This document shows positions 46,691 through 57,202 of a stretch of 64,000 nt of DNA, in pieces. Position numbers and translations under genes: made by a program. Numbering within the stretch: position 1 is the stretch's first letter; every line of letters begins with the position of its first letter. The notes below the pieces were generated by a model. That model was not told the DNA's origin, did not search any database, and saw only the letters and a program-made list of their open reading frames with translations. This DNA comes from Dastarcus helophoroides (Eukaryota > Arthropoda > Insecta > Coleoptera > Bothrideridae), in assembly GCA_028583605.1 (NCBI GenBank), contig CM053328.1:32099578-32163577 (forward strand). The letters are read 5' to 3'.

Positions 46691-48025
46691 CAAATTTTAC
46701 AAATATGCAAACGCACTGTGGAACAGCCAAATGGAATAAATTCAATATCTCAGTTATTGTACATATTTATGAACAATTCCGAGACAGGTCCATTTTAGAT
46801 TATAAGATCCTGCATCACCAAAATTTTATCCCTAGATGCAACCCCCTTGCGAGTTACCGTTTCAACCCCTAAATTTTTTTATTGGAGATAGGGGCTTGTT
46901 TGAAAGGTTTTTTTATTCTCTATTCAGAAATGTCATGGTTACTACATTTTTCATAAATTTTTACAATAACTAAGATATGTAATTTATTCCATTTGGCTCT
47001 CTATGAATAATCAAAATTTGTAAGCGTTCATAAAAACGTCTTTCAGTGGCACTTGGGAATTTGACATTTTAAACAATTCTTTTTAATCCTCCTCTTCCAA
47101 AACGAAGTCGTAGCCGACAACTCTGAATGAAATTTCATTTACAATTCAGCAAAAATCGTCGAATTCAAATTATATATCACTATATTGTAGTATGCATTGG
47201 AATTTAAAGAAATATCTTGTAAAATATTGACTTAAAACATTGGCTTTCCGATGTCAGTCAAAAGATTACCTTTACAACAGATGTACTTAGGGATTAAGAT
47301 TAACGTATAGTCATGCATATTTAATATGTGACTTACTTTTTGTGTACATAATGCTTCATCACTATGCATTCGTAAATACCTCAATCATGTAACTGCTTTT
47401 ATAATGTCAATTGCAAGATTCATTGAGTGTTAGTTAGCTTTCTACGCACGGATTTTAGCGGTTTTGTAGAACCCAGAAATATTAAAAAACATTCAAGATA
47501 AATATAAGCTATTACCATCCAATTATATTTGTATTTATGTTTATTTGACGTGTATATTATTGTGTTTACAGCGGAGAATAATGTTTTCAACTTTTTCCGA
47601 TACGACATTCAACATGCACCTCTTTCTATGTGCTATTTACCCACTTTTTTATGTGTATGCATCTTTATATTTTATATAGCTTTATATTTTTTATAGCAGA
47701 CAGACAAATCCTAGACGTAATCGAACTCAAGCTACAATTATTTTTTTTTTAATATGTATTAATTTAATATAGATGTGAATCTAAAAAAATGCAATTTAGT
47801 GTAATTATTTTATTGTATTAAATAGAATGACTAATTTTTTTATTAGTGGATGCCATAATGTAACAGCAATTGCAATAAAATTGAAACGATACTCTAACGT
47901 AAAATACAGCATGAAAATTTTAATTGGAATAAATTCAATAAAACTAAAACACTGAAACAGGATTATTTTCGTTACAAGTTCGATTTAAGTATGCCACATG
48001 GACGAGATATAACAAGATCGAAATC
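46691..48025. other. Unique AT-rich stretch
   Basis: No gene or element is recognised. The 62-codon minus-strand frame at 47420-47608 is unsupported. Confidence 0.45.
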
Positions 48026-48100
48026 ATTATTGGTTCCCAAACTCCGAATCTAATAGAGGCCGGATTATATGCATTTGCATATATATATGCAAATGCATAT
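48026..48100. repeat. Truncated palindromic-element arm plus a 34-bp perfect palindrome
   Basis: CCCAAACTCCGAATCTAATA near 48035 matches an arm of the palindromic element at 58655-58769. Immediately right, 48067-48100 is an exact palindrome built from GCATTTGCATAT and its complement. Confidence 0.6.
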
Positions 48101-48183
48101 TGGGCCCATTTTTACCGTTTACTGCCTATTTCACCTAAAATATAATGATGATACATATTTCCGCTATATTTACAATATTCTTC

Positions 48184-48306
48184 GAAAATTGAAATACAAA
48201 TCTTGTCTCCTGAAATCAAGAAAGATTAAAAAACACAACAGAGGTTGCTCTAACGCGTTTCGATAGCCAAGCTTTAATATAACCAAGAACCAGTCCGTTC
48301 TAAAAA
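48184..48306 (+). mobile_element. Hairpin element, copy 7 (single arm)
   Basis: One arm from TTGAAATACAAATCTTGTC to CGCGTTTCGATAGCCAAGCT, then directly the outer end AACCAAGAACCAGTCCGTTC and an A-run. The complementary arm is deleted. Confidence 0.7.
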
Positions 48307-48564
48307 GGAACTTTTGATGGGTACTTCATAAGTCTGGGGTTTCATGGTAAAACTGCTTAAATCAAGTTTTTGAGGAAAGGACCTTAAAGCCACTGTTGCA
48401 CGATTCTGGAGAGACGAAACATTTTAAGTGATCCGTCTATGAAAAAAGGGAATTTTACATACATGCATACATGCATTCTAGTTTTTATTATTTATTAAAC
48501 TACGAGCAGGTTTTGCTTTGGCAATATCTCAAATATTAAAATTATGACGCACTTTTTTTATGTT
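48307..48564. other. Unassigned spacer
   Basis: AT-rich, with a short CATACATGCATACATGCAT repeat. No gene is supported. Confidence 0.4.
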
Positions 48565-48860
48565 CGATCCACTCGCAAAAGATAACCCTATTATTCCTTC
48601 AAAGCACCGCGAGTAGGATGTGGAAACAAGGATAGACGGCGATGAACCGAATTCTTAAGCAAGGATAGGTTGTAATTTTTGGGAAAAATTTCATTCGGTA
48701 AGGAGTTCCAAAGCTTTGAAGTTCTATAGATCTTGACAGAAGTCCTCAGTGTGTCAAACTGTACCGCACAGGAATTTGTTGTCTCCGACTGTCTTGTATG
48801 CCTCAAGAATATTGCCCTTGGGGGATCAATCCTATTAGTGTCTGTGAGCATCTCCCATGA
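48565..48860 (-). mobile_element. 3' fragment of LINE family 2
   Basis: The minus-strand frame reads NRIDPPRAIFLRHTRQSETT, RTSKLWNSLPNEIFPKNYNL and SLFPHPTRGA. This is the C-terminal end common to CR1/jockey-like non-LTR reverse transcriptases. It is 5'-truncated, and its 3' end is shared with 57203 and 10520. Confidence 0.75.
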
Positions 48861-49146
48861 AAATACTTGTAAAAAAGAGATAAATTACCAGTTAGTACTG
48901 AGAAGCATTTAACAATGTTAGTAAAAATATCACAGATGTGATACGCAATCATTTTTTTTAATGTAATTTTCTGAAAATTTTCAACTAATTTCTCAAAATC
49001 TTGACATTTATCTCAATTTTGGACATTTTTTGACATCGTGATGGGATACTTGTCTCCCTCTGTCTCGAGCACTCAAGAAAAAACAAATATTCAAGAGAAA
49101 GACTTTGACTTTTTCTCAATATGCAATTTTTTTTTCAAAATTTGAC
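48861..49146. other. AT-rich spacer
   Basis: T-rich low-complexity sequence, with a CTTGTCTCCCTCTGTCTCGAG patch near 49050 that resembles 57895-57925. No gene. Confidence 0.4.
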
Positions 49147-49596
49147 AAAACAAAAATTGACATACAAATCTTGTCCCCTGAAACCAAGAAAGATTAACCC
49201 TTTCGCGCCGAAGACCGTATATTCCCGTGCTAAAAAAAATTGGTAAATAGTCGAAGACTGTATTTATCCGAATTGTATTTTTAATTTAGTTAATTAATTA
49301 GTTTAATTAATATTTTTGTAGAGACGCCCATTATCGTACTTTTCCGGTAAATGTATGCTATAACGACGAAGGCCATACGATTCCGTAAACCTCGAAAACT
49401 GCCCGCCTTATGGGCATACTTAAAAATAGGAAAATAGCACGTCGCGAAAGGGTTAAAAAACACAACAGAGGCTGCTCTAACGCCAAGCTATCAGAGAGAT
49501 GTATCTCTCTGAAAATGATAGCTTGGCTATCGAAACGCGTTAGAGCAACCTCTGTTGTGATAACCAAGGACTAGTCCGTTCCACCAAAACAGAAAT
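49147..49596 (+). mobile_element. Hairpin element, copy 8, split by a nested MITE
   Basis: The left arm (to 49197) and the remainder (from 49457) rejoin exactly as the family sequence once the nested 255-bp element and one TTAA are removed. AAAACAAAAAT (49147-49157) and AAAACAGAAAT (49586-49596) may be its target duplication. The right end is CTAGTCCGTTCCACCAAAA. Confidence 0.78.
49194..49456. mobile_element. TTAA-type (piggyBac-like) MITE nested in a hairpin element
   Basis: TTAA (49194-49197), CCCTTTCGCG..., 255 bases, ...CGCGAAAGGG, TTAA (49453-49456). Ten-base perfect terminal inverted repeats starting CCC plus a TTAA duplication are the hallmarks of piggyBac-type elements. It has no coding capacity, and its interior holds a TTAATTAATTAG-rich stretch. 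Confidence 0.85.
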
Positions 49597-49701
49597 CTCT
49601 GAGATATTTTGCATTTCTACTAGATTTCAACTTTTTTCCTTGAAATTTCGATCTTTTTCTCGTAATTTTCATTAATTTTCTCAATTTTTGTTATAGTTCC
49701 T

Positions 49702-50285
49702 TTTTGTTTTGAGAAATATTAATTTTATTCCCCCAAATTCATTGTTTTTCCAGCATTTGGATTTTTTCAATTTTTTTTTAATAGAAACGTCTATTATCAA
49801 ACTTTCTTCGTATATTTCGTTAGTTGCCTAAGGAGTCTCCAGTTCTAGTAGATTGTTGTATGCTATGTACAGCCTTAAAGAGTTTGTGCAGATTGCAGAA
49901 TGATGGTTTGTTCAAATTCGTTGATATAATCATTTAGTTGACCCTAGCGAGTCTCCAGTTATAATACTAGATTGTTGTAAGCTATGTGCAGCTTTAAAGA
50001 GTTCGTCCAGATTGCAGAATGATGGTTTGTTCAAATTCGTTGATACAATCATTTGGTCGCCTAACGAGTCTCCAATTATAGTAGACTGTTTTATGCTATG
50101 TACAGCCTTAAAGAGTTTGTGCAGATTGCAGAATGATGATTTGTTCAAATTCGTCGATATAATTGTTTAGTTGCCTAGCGAGAAATATTAATTTTATTCC
50201 TACAAATTCATCTTCTTTCCAACATTTGGATTTTTTCAATTTTTTTTTAATATAAACGTCTATTATCAAACTTTCTTCGTCTTTT
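49702..50285 (+). repeat. Local tandem repeat: three ~112-bp units inside a ~478-bp duplication
   Basis: TTAGTTGCC..GAGTCTCCAGTT followed by TGTGCAGATTGCAGAATGAT and GTTCAAATTCGTTGATATAATC recurs from about 49827, 49935 and 50050. The flanking GAGAAATATTAATTTTATTC...CTATTATCAAACTTTCTTCG block occurs at both 49702 and 50180. Confidence 0.75.
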
Positions 50286-50897
50286 TTTCTAAATTCTGAT
50301 TTTCTTCTATTCAAAATTCGTTTTTTTTTAATTTCGTTTTTATTCACAAAATTTGACTTTTTTCTTAAATTTTGTCTTTCCCTCAATTTTTTTTAAATCT
50401 TAATTTCAGGGATTTTTCTCGAGATGTCATTATTTTTCGTAACATTAGATTATTTTTGAAATTTGTGAACGGTGAGAACCAGAACGTTCAGATATTTTAA
50501 CTGTTTGCTTAAAATTTAACTTTTTCTTGAAATTTTATTTATCTCAAAACTCGGTATTTAATATTTCTGAAAATGACGAATTTTTCTTCAAAATTGGTCT
50601 TGAAAAATTGGTTTCGAAATTTCGATCTTTTTTTTCGAAATGTCTGCATATCTTTTTTTCGAAATTTGGTTTTGGAAATTTCGTTTTTTCCTTGAAATTC
50701 GTATTTTTCACGTAATTTTGATATTTTTTTATGTCAAAATAGTCATCAATCTCAATTTTTTTATGCTCGCCATTTTTTCAAATTTCAATATTTTTTGTTC
50801 AAAATTGGTCTTTTTCGTAAACAATTATTTCCAAAATTTGAATACTTTTTTCAAAACGTGGGAAATTTCCATTGTTTCCTCGAAGATTGGTCTTTTC
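50286..50897 (-). repeat. T-rich low-complexity tract
   Basis: TTTTTCGAAATTTGGTTTTG-type words. Phe-rich open frames here are artefacts. Confidence 0.6.
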
Positions 50898-51030
50898 GCT
50901 CGAAAAAAATTGAAATACAAAGCTTGTCCCCTGAAACCAAGAAAGATTAAAAACACAACAGATTTGTATTTCAATTTTTGAAGATAACCAAGGATCAGTC
51001 CGTTCTATCAAAACTGTTGCTCGAATAAAA
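50898..51030 (+). mobile_element. Hairpin element, copy 9, with flanking direct repeats
   Basis: GCTCGAAAAAAA (50898-50909) and GCTCGAATAAAA (51019-51030) flank a copy whose hairpin is shortened at AACACAACA|GATTTGTATT. It ends GATCAGTCCGTTCTATCAAAA. Confidence 0.7.
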
Positions 51031-51709
51031 GTCTTTTTCGGAATTGTGGATTCGTTTTTTTTTTCAAATTTCCATTTTTAAAAAACTTTGACTTTCTTCG
51101 GAACTACTGTCGAAGGTTGAAATTTTGACAGTTTTTAACGAAATGTCATCTCGTTTTCGAAACTCCGTTATTTAAAGTTTTTTTCTAAAAACTTCAATCT
51201 CTTATAATCAGAATATCTAGAAATTTTGACTGAATTCCTAAAATTTTTGAAAATTTAGATTTGCTTTTCGAAATTTAGATTTTCTCCTCGAAATTTATCT
51301 TTTTTCGAACTTTTGATCTTTTCTCTCAAAATAAGTGTTTTTCCTAAAATTCGGCAGTATCTTCAAATTTCTACTTTTTAGTATTTTGATTAAAAAATCT
51401 GTTTTTAATCCCTTTATTTTTTCTTAAAAAAATAATTTTAAAGAAAACACTCGAAATTTTCTAAAAAAAAAAGTAATTATTCAGGAGGATTCGAAGCATT
51501 GGTGTAGCTATGAGGTCCTAAATCCAAAATGAAATTCAAACTTTAACAGGAAATTTTGAAATTTTAAACACTGTAGTTTGAGATAAAAAAAATTCGATGA
51601 AAACTTTTAAATTTGGGTAAACACATACCAGAAGTTTGTCAAAATTGGAAGCAAATTTGCTCAAACTCTCAGCAAATTTGTAAAAATTGGAAACAAACCT
51701 ATTTAAATT
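51031..51709. repeat. T-rich then A-rich low-complexity spacer
   Basis: Ends in a short series of GCAAATTTG-TAAAAATTGGAA repeats (51600-51720). No gene. Confidence 0.45.
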
Positions 51710-52265
51710 AGAAATAAATTTGATAACGAAGGCTTCCACAGCTAGAGTCAGTACAGGATATATTTCTTCCGGGATTGGACCGTGTCAAAGAACTACTAAA
51801 AGTTTTCGACGTTTCGCCCACCATCGTAGGGGGCTTTTTCAGGAACAAAGAAAAGAAACAATAAGTGAAAAGAGAAATATAAGGGAATATGCAAAAATGA
51901 AAAAATGAAAAGGCCAATTTCAAAACATCAGAGCACGGTAACTCAGTATGTCCACCATACCAGAGGCGAAACTCTTCTGAATTGAAAATTGGTACAGATT
52001 TCTTTCTTATCCTTTGTACCAATTTTCAATTCAGAAGAGTTTCGCCTCTGGTATGGTTGACACACTAAGTTACCGTAGTCTGATGTTTTAAAATTGGCCT
52101 TTTCATTCTTTTATTTTGGCATATTCCCTTATATTCCTCTTTTCATTCATTGTTTCTTTTCTTTGTTCCTGCATAAGCCCCCTACGATGGTGGGCGAAAC
52201 GTCGAACACTTTTAGTAATTCTTTGACACGGTCCAATTCCGGAAGAAGTATATCCAGAAATAAAT
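51710..52265. mobile_element. 536-bp foldback (hairpin) transposable element
   Basis: Two ~250-bp arms are inverted complements around a short centre near 52000. From outside in: GGATATATTTCTTCCGGGAT, GGACCGTGTCAAAGAACTAC, CGTTTCGCCCACCATCGTAG, GAACAAAGAAAAGAAACAAT, AGGCCAATTTCAAAACATCA, CAGTATGTCCACCATACCAG and AGGCGAAACTCTTCTGAATT. The left arm extends about 35 bases further (GATAACGAAGGCTTCCACAG). AGAAATAAAT flanks it at 51710-51719 and 52256-52265. It encodes no protein; a 104-codon minus frame across the left arm is an artefact. Confidence 0.85.
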
Positions 52266-52905
52266 GTGTTCACACTAAAAACAAGCCTTTGTCCAAGTTA
52301 CAATCAAACCTAGTCAAATAAGAAGCAAATTTGTACAAAAGAAATGAGAATCATTCAAATTAGATGCAAATTTGTTTAAATTAACAGCGTTATTATTTAA
52401 AGTTGCATATTTTGACACTCTTTGTGCATGTTTCAAGCTTTTCATGTGTCATATAATCCGGTCTTTAGTAAAAAATATTCAAATATGTTGCTCTATGCAC
52501 AAGAGTTTAAATGAACAAGTTACTTAGGACGAGCAAAATTTAAAATAGTTTTCCTTTTCACCCATTTACTTCAAACAAAAAGGACCATATTTCATATTAT
52601 GCAACGAAGATGATCTGCATCTTCAACATTTAGTAGTTCAATAATTAGTCAATTTCCAACTTGAACTATAACTTTAAATACAATCACTCGTGATTATCTA
52701 TTCCATTTTTCAAAAACTTGATTCCATCCAATTACCAGTGTCGTTCCTCTAAAGATTTTTTATGGCGAATCGATATCAAGAATAATTTAAATTAGTGAAA
52801 TAGTTAAGAATAAACCACTAGATGTGGGATGTCTTGGTTAATTGTGGAGAAAAAAAATCACTAAATAGGCAAAGTAGTGTGTAATTTTATCACCAGCAGT
52901 TTCGA
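52266..52905. other. Unique AT-rich spacer
   Basis: Begins with a few GCAAATTTGT-like repeats shared with 51650-51720, then featureless. No gene. Confidence 0.45.
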
Positions 52906-52909
52906 GTTT

Positions 52910-55860
52910 TCAGTACATAGTTGCTACACAATAGATATACTTGGACAGAGTCAAGGAGCTACTAAAAGTATTCAACGTTTTCCCACCATAGTAGGGCGTA
53001 GGCAACTTCTTCAAAAACAAGGAAAGTTAAGGAAGCAGAATACGATAATTTAGTGTGTCAACAATATCAAAGGCGAAACTCTTTCGAAGTAAAAGTGGCA
53101 CCAAAAACGGATGCCACTAATACAGAAGAGCACCATAATTCAGTATGACAATCTCACCAAAGGCGGAACTCTTCTGCAGAGATCATGGAAGGAAAAACCA
53201 AGCTTCAGAACAGAAGAGAACGATACGACAACTCAGTATGTCAACCATATCAGAGGTAAAACTCTTCCGAAATAAAAATAGCACAAATGACAAGTTAATC
53301 AAGACAGTAAAAGCACGGTAACTCAGTATATCAATCAAAACAGATGAGAATCTTTCCCGAGATGAAAGTGTCACAAAAAGTTAGTTAATACCAAAGAGAA
53401 GGATAACTTAATATGTCAATAATGCCAGGGGGAAAACTCATCCTCAGAGGCAGTAAAATGAAAAACCAAGCTTCAAAACCGAAGAGAAGGATACGATAAC
53501 TCAGTATATCAACCATATCAGACGCTAAACTCTTCCGCAATGAAAATAGCACCGAAGATAATAGTCAAGACAGAACAAGCACGTAACTTAATATGTCAAC
53601 CTTATCAGATGGGAAACTCTCCCGAGGTAAAAATGTCACAAAAAGAGGAATGCAGTTGATACAGAAGAGAACGAGAACTCTGTATGTCAACCATATCAGA
53701 GGGCATCTCGTCCGCAGAGGCTGCGCAATGAAAAACCAAGCTTCAAAACAGAAAGGAAAGATACGATAATTCAGTATATCAACCATATCAGAGGCAAAAA
53801 TTTTCCAAAATGAAAATAGCACAAATGTCAAGTTAATCAAGACAGTAAAAGCACGGTAACTCAGTATGTCAACCAAATCAGATAAGAAACTCTCCAGAGA
53901 TGAAAATGTCACAAAAAGAGGAATGTAGTTAATACCAAAAAGAACGATAACTCAGTATGTCAACCATACCAGGGCAAAACTCATCCTCAGAGGTAGTGGA
54001 ATGAAAAACCAAGCTTCAAAACAGAAGAGAAGGATACGATAACTCAGAATATCAACCATATCAGAGGCTAAACTCTTCCACAATGAAAATAGCACAGGAG
54101 ATAACATAGTCAAGACAGAAAGAGCACGTATCTCAATATGCCAACCTTACCAGATGGGAAACTCTCCCGAGGTAAAAATGTCACAAAAAGAGGAATGCAA
54201 TTGACACAGGTGAGCACGAGAACTCAGTATGTCAACCATATCAAAGGGAACCTCGTCTGCAGAGGCTGTGGAATGAAAAACCAAACTTCAAAACAGAAGG
54301 GAAAGATACGATAACTCAGTATATCAATCAGATTAGAGGCTTAACTCTTCCACAATGAAAATAGCGCAGAAGATAACATAGTCAAGACAGAAAAAGCACG
54401 TAACTCAATATATCAACCTTTCCAGATGGGAAACTCTCCCGAAGTAAAAATGTCACCAAAAGAGGAATGCAATTGATACAGAAGAGAACGAGAACTCGGT
54501 ATGTTAACCATATCAGAGGGAACCTCGCCCGCAGAAGCCTTGCAATGAAAAACCAAGCTTCAAAACAGAAGGGAAAGATACGATAATTCAATATATCAAC
54601 CATACCAGAAGTCAAACTCTTTCGCAATGAAAATAGCACAGAAAATAACATGGTCAAGACAGAAAGAGCACGTAACTCAATATGTCAACCTTACCAGATG
54701 GGAAACTCTCCCGAGATAAAAATGTCACAAAAAGAGGAATGCAATCGATACAGAAGAGCACGAGAACTCAGTATGTCAATCATGTTACAGGGAAACTCGT
54801 CCGCAGAGGCTGCGCAATGAAAAACCAAGCTTCAAAACAGAAGGGAAAGATACGATAACTCAGTGTGTCAACCATATCAGAGGTAAAACTCTTCTGAAAT
54901 GAAAGTAGTACAAATGACATGTTAATCAAGACAGTAATAGCACGGTAACTCAGTATATCAACCAAATCAGATGAGAAACTCTCCAGAGATGAAAGTGTCC
55001 CAAAAAGAGGAATGCAGGTAATACCAAAGAGAACGATAACTCAGTACGTCAACCATACCAGGGAAAGACTCATCCGCAGAGGTCGTGGAATGAAAAACCA
55101 AGCTTCAAAACAGAAGAGAAGGATACGACAACTCAGTATATCAACCATATCAGAGGCTAAACTCTTCCGCAATGAAAATAGCTACAGAATATAACATAGT
55201 CAAGACAGAAAGAGCACGTTAATCAATATGTCAACCTTATCAGACTGAGAAACTCTCCGAGGTAAAACTGTCACAAAAAGAGGAATGCAATTGATACAGA
55301 AGAGCACGAGAACTTAGTATGTCAACCGTATTAAAGGGAACCTCGTCTACAGAGGCTGTTAAATGAAAAACCAAACTTCAAAAGAGAAGAGAAAGATATG
55401 ATAACTCAGTATATCAATCATATCAGAGGCTAAACTCTTCCACAATGAAAATAGCTCAGAAAATAGCATAGTCAAGACAAAAGAAGCACATAAATCAATA
55501 TGTCAATCATACCAGATGCGAAACTCCCCCAAGGTAGAAATGTTACGAAAAGAGGAACACAGTTAATACAGAAGAGCAAGAAAACTCAGTTTGTCAACCA
55601 TACCAGAGGGAAACTCATCCGCAGAGGCCATGGAATGAAAAATCCAGCTTCAAATCAGAAGAGACGGGTAACTTAATTTGTCAACCATACCAAAGGCGAA
55701 ACTCTTTCGAAATGAATATGGCACAAAACACAAGATAGTCTAACAAACCGAATAGACACACCGGAGGCGAAAGTTTTCTTTCAAACTTTTAGTAGTTTCT
55801 TGACATGTTCCAATCTCTAGATAAATTTATCTTTTATTGACTCAGGAAGCCATCGTAACC
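52910..55860. mobile_element. Expanded foldback-family element enclosing a tandem array
   Basis: The left edge carries CTTGGACAGAGTCAAGGAGC, TACTAAAAGTATTCAACG and CCCACCATAGTAGGGCG, diverged forms of the foldback outer arm. The right edge carries AACTTTTAGTAGTTTCTTGAC, GTTCCAATC and TTGACTCAGGAAGCCATCGTAA, the complementary outer arm out to its GAAGGCTTCC end. Everything between is array. Confidence 0.7.
53045..55740 (+). repeat. Satellite-like array: ~272-bp higher-order units of three ~90-bp monomers
   Basis: Every monomer has TAACTCAGTATGTCAACCAT, then A(C/T)CAGAGG-GAAACTCTTCC and a variable tail. Three tail types alternate in order: AATGAAAATAGCACAGAAGA, then GGTAAAAATGTCACAAAAAG, then AATGAAAAACCAAGCTTCAA. 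The first type starts near 53219, 53490, 53758, 54032, 54304, 54575, 54848, 55121 and 55394, so there are about nine higher-order units. The monomer core is the innermost arm sequence of the 51720-52255 foldback element. Minus-strand frames reading VDILSYR are shadows of the repeat. Confidence 0.85.
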
Positions 55861-55931
55861 ATATTATTTTACTGAATATGCATTTATGTATATTATCTAT
55901 TAGAATAGAAAACACACAAATATTATTCACC

Positions 55932-56059
55932 ACTAAAACTTTTTTTTTGTGGAATGGACTGGTCCTTGGTTACCTTCAAAAATTGATACACAAATATTGT
56001 CCCATGAAACCAAACCTTTCCGGGGACTAATATTTGTGTATTAATTTTACTAAAACTTT
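55932..56059 (-). mobile_element. Hairpin element, copy 10, with exact 11-bp flanking repeats
   Basis: ACTAAAACTTT occurs at 55932-55942 and 56049-56059. On the minus strand the element ends in CCATTCCAC plus an A-run. The hairpin is short (CCCATGAAACCAAACC/TTTCCGGGGACTAAT). Confidence 0.8.
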
Positions 56060-56263
56060 AAAGAGAAGACAGTAAAACAGTTTTGGTTTTATATCACCAA
56101 CAGATGTATAGTAAGCACTATAATTAGTCTCAGACAAAACAGAAGCATATTTGCCACTCATGATGTCATAAATAGAATCCTTCATTAAGATGCGTTATAA
56201 ATATTGTTCTTGAAGAGCTTATGGAATTAATTAATCTGTGTTCTTTGCTTTTGTCATAATAAG
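56060..56263. other. Spacer upstream of a candidate exon
   Basis: AT-rich; ends in a pyrimidine-rich GTGTTCTTTGCTTTTGTC run before an AAG acceptor-like site. Confidence 0.35.
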
Positions 56264-56437
56264 AAGTCGATTGAGTCATCAACAATTGTGCACCACGATG
56301 GTTCATCGCAAGTTTATGTGAACATGACTTATATGACTCATGGTCGACACATATTACCAGCCCTTGCACACGCTATATGTAATTCTCAATTCGGTAACTT
56401 CGGCCTTAGGACTATCCCAATAATTAATGTTATTCAG
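56264..56437 (+). CDS. Candidate internal exon, unrecognised
   Basis: Exactly 58 codons, open, in phase 0 at both ends, between an acceptor-like AAG (56261-56263) and a consensus donor CAG|GTAAAG. The peptide is protein-like (SSTIVHHDGSSQVYVNMTYM, then HGRHILPALAHAICNSQFGN, then FGLRTIPIINVIQ), and its composition is much less AT-biased than the flanks. No family is recognised and no partner exon was found nearby; it may belong to a gene with long introns. Confidence 0.42.
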
Positions 56438-56616
56438 GTAAAGAATGACTCATGCATGCGTTACTCTAGAAGGGCGAAACCCTTGACCCTTGCAACTTTA
56501 TCCAAAAAGAGTGCATTCGACATTATTAGTGCTTGAACACATATGATACTAAATCCATTTATTCAAGTAATTTATTTTTATTACGACTTAATTATCTCAA
56601 AGTTGATCAGTCAGGA

Positions 56617-56797
56617 ATGAATAAGATTTTGGTGGAACGGACTGGTCCTTGGTTATCTTCAAAAATTGAAATTCAAATCTTTTCCCCTGAAGATGATAGC
56701 TTGGCTGTCGAAACGCGTTAGAGCAATCCTTGTTGTGTTTTTTAACCTTACTTGCTTTCAGGGGACAAGACTAGTATTTCAATTTATGCATAAGATT
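56617..56797 (-). mobile_element. Hairpin element, copy 11, with flanking direct repeats
   Basis: ATGAATAAGATT (56617-56628) and ATGCATAAGATT (56786-56797), one difference, flank a copy with complete outer end TTGGTGGAACGGACTGGTCC. The left arm is shortened: CCCCTGA runs straight into AGATGATAGCTTGG. Confidence 0.8.
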
Positions 56798-57202
56798 GGT
56801 GCTTTCTTAATTTCTATCTTGCATTAAACGCGTCACTACTTGACTAATTTGAAAAACTTACCCCCCCAAGGGAGCAAAAATAGGCATCAAATTTAGTAGA
56901 AATAAAAGACTAAAAAAATAAAGATGGGCCTAGCTAGAATAGGGCAAGCTTAGGCGCTCCCCCCTCCCCGCCTATTTTTGCGGCAAATCAAAAATTTATG
57001 TATATTTAACTAAGAGACGTTTTCCAAAAAAAATCGACTTTTTTTCTCAAACATTACTTCATCAAATTTTTAAATTTTTATTTAAATATTCGTCTTTTTT
57101 TCTGAATTTTCGCCTTTTTCGAAATTTGACATTTTCTGAAAATGTCGACATAGTTCAGTTTTGCAAATTTCAGCTTGTTTATTAGATTTTTTTTCTTTTT
57201 TT
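56798..57202. other. Unassigned spacer, partly T-rich low complexity
   Basis: Short C-runs near 56870 and 56960; T-rich low-complexity from about 57040. No gene. Confidence 0.4.

Noticed and set aside
51708..52321. Frames in both arms of the foldback element
   Set aside because: They mirror each other because the arms are inverted copies; no domain.
53183..54965. Several minus-strand open frames with VDILSYR/FCFEAWFF repeats
   Set aside because: They repeat with the ~272-bp array, whose length is not a multiple of three, so each frame dies after about one unit. They have no independent start, splice or domain evidence.
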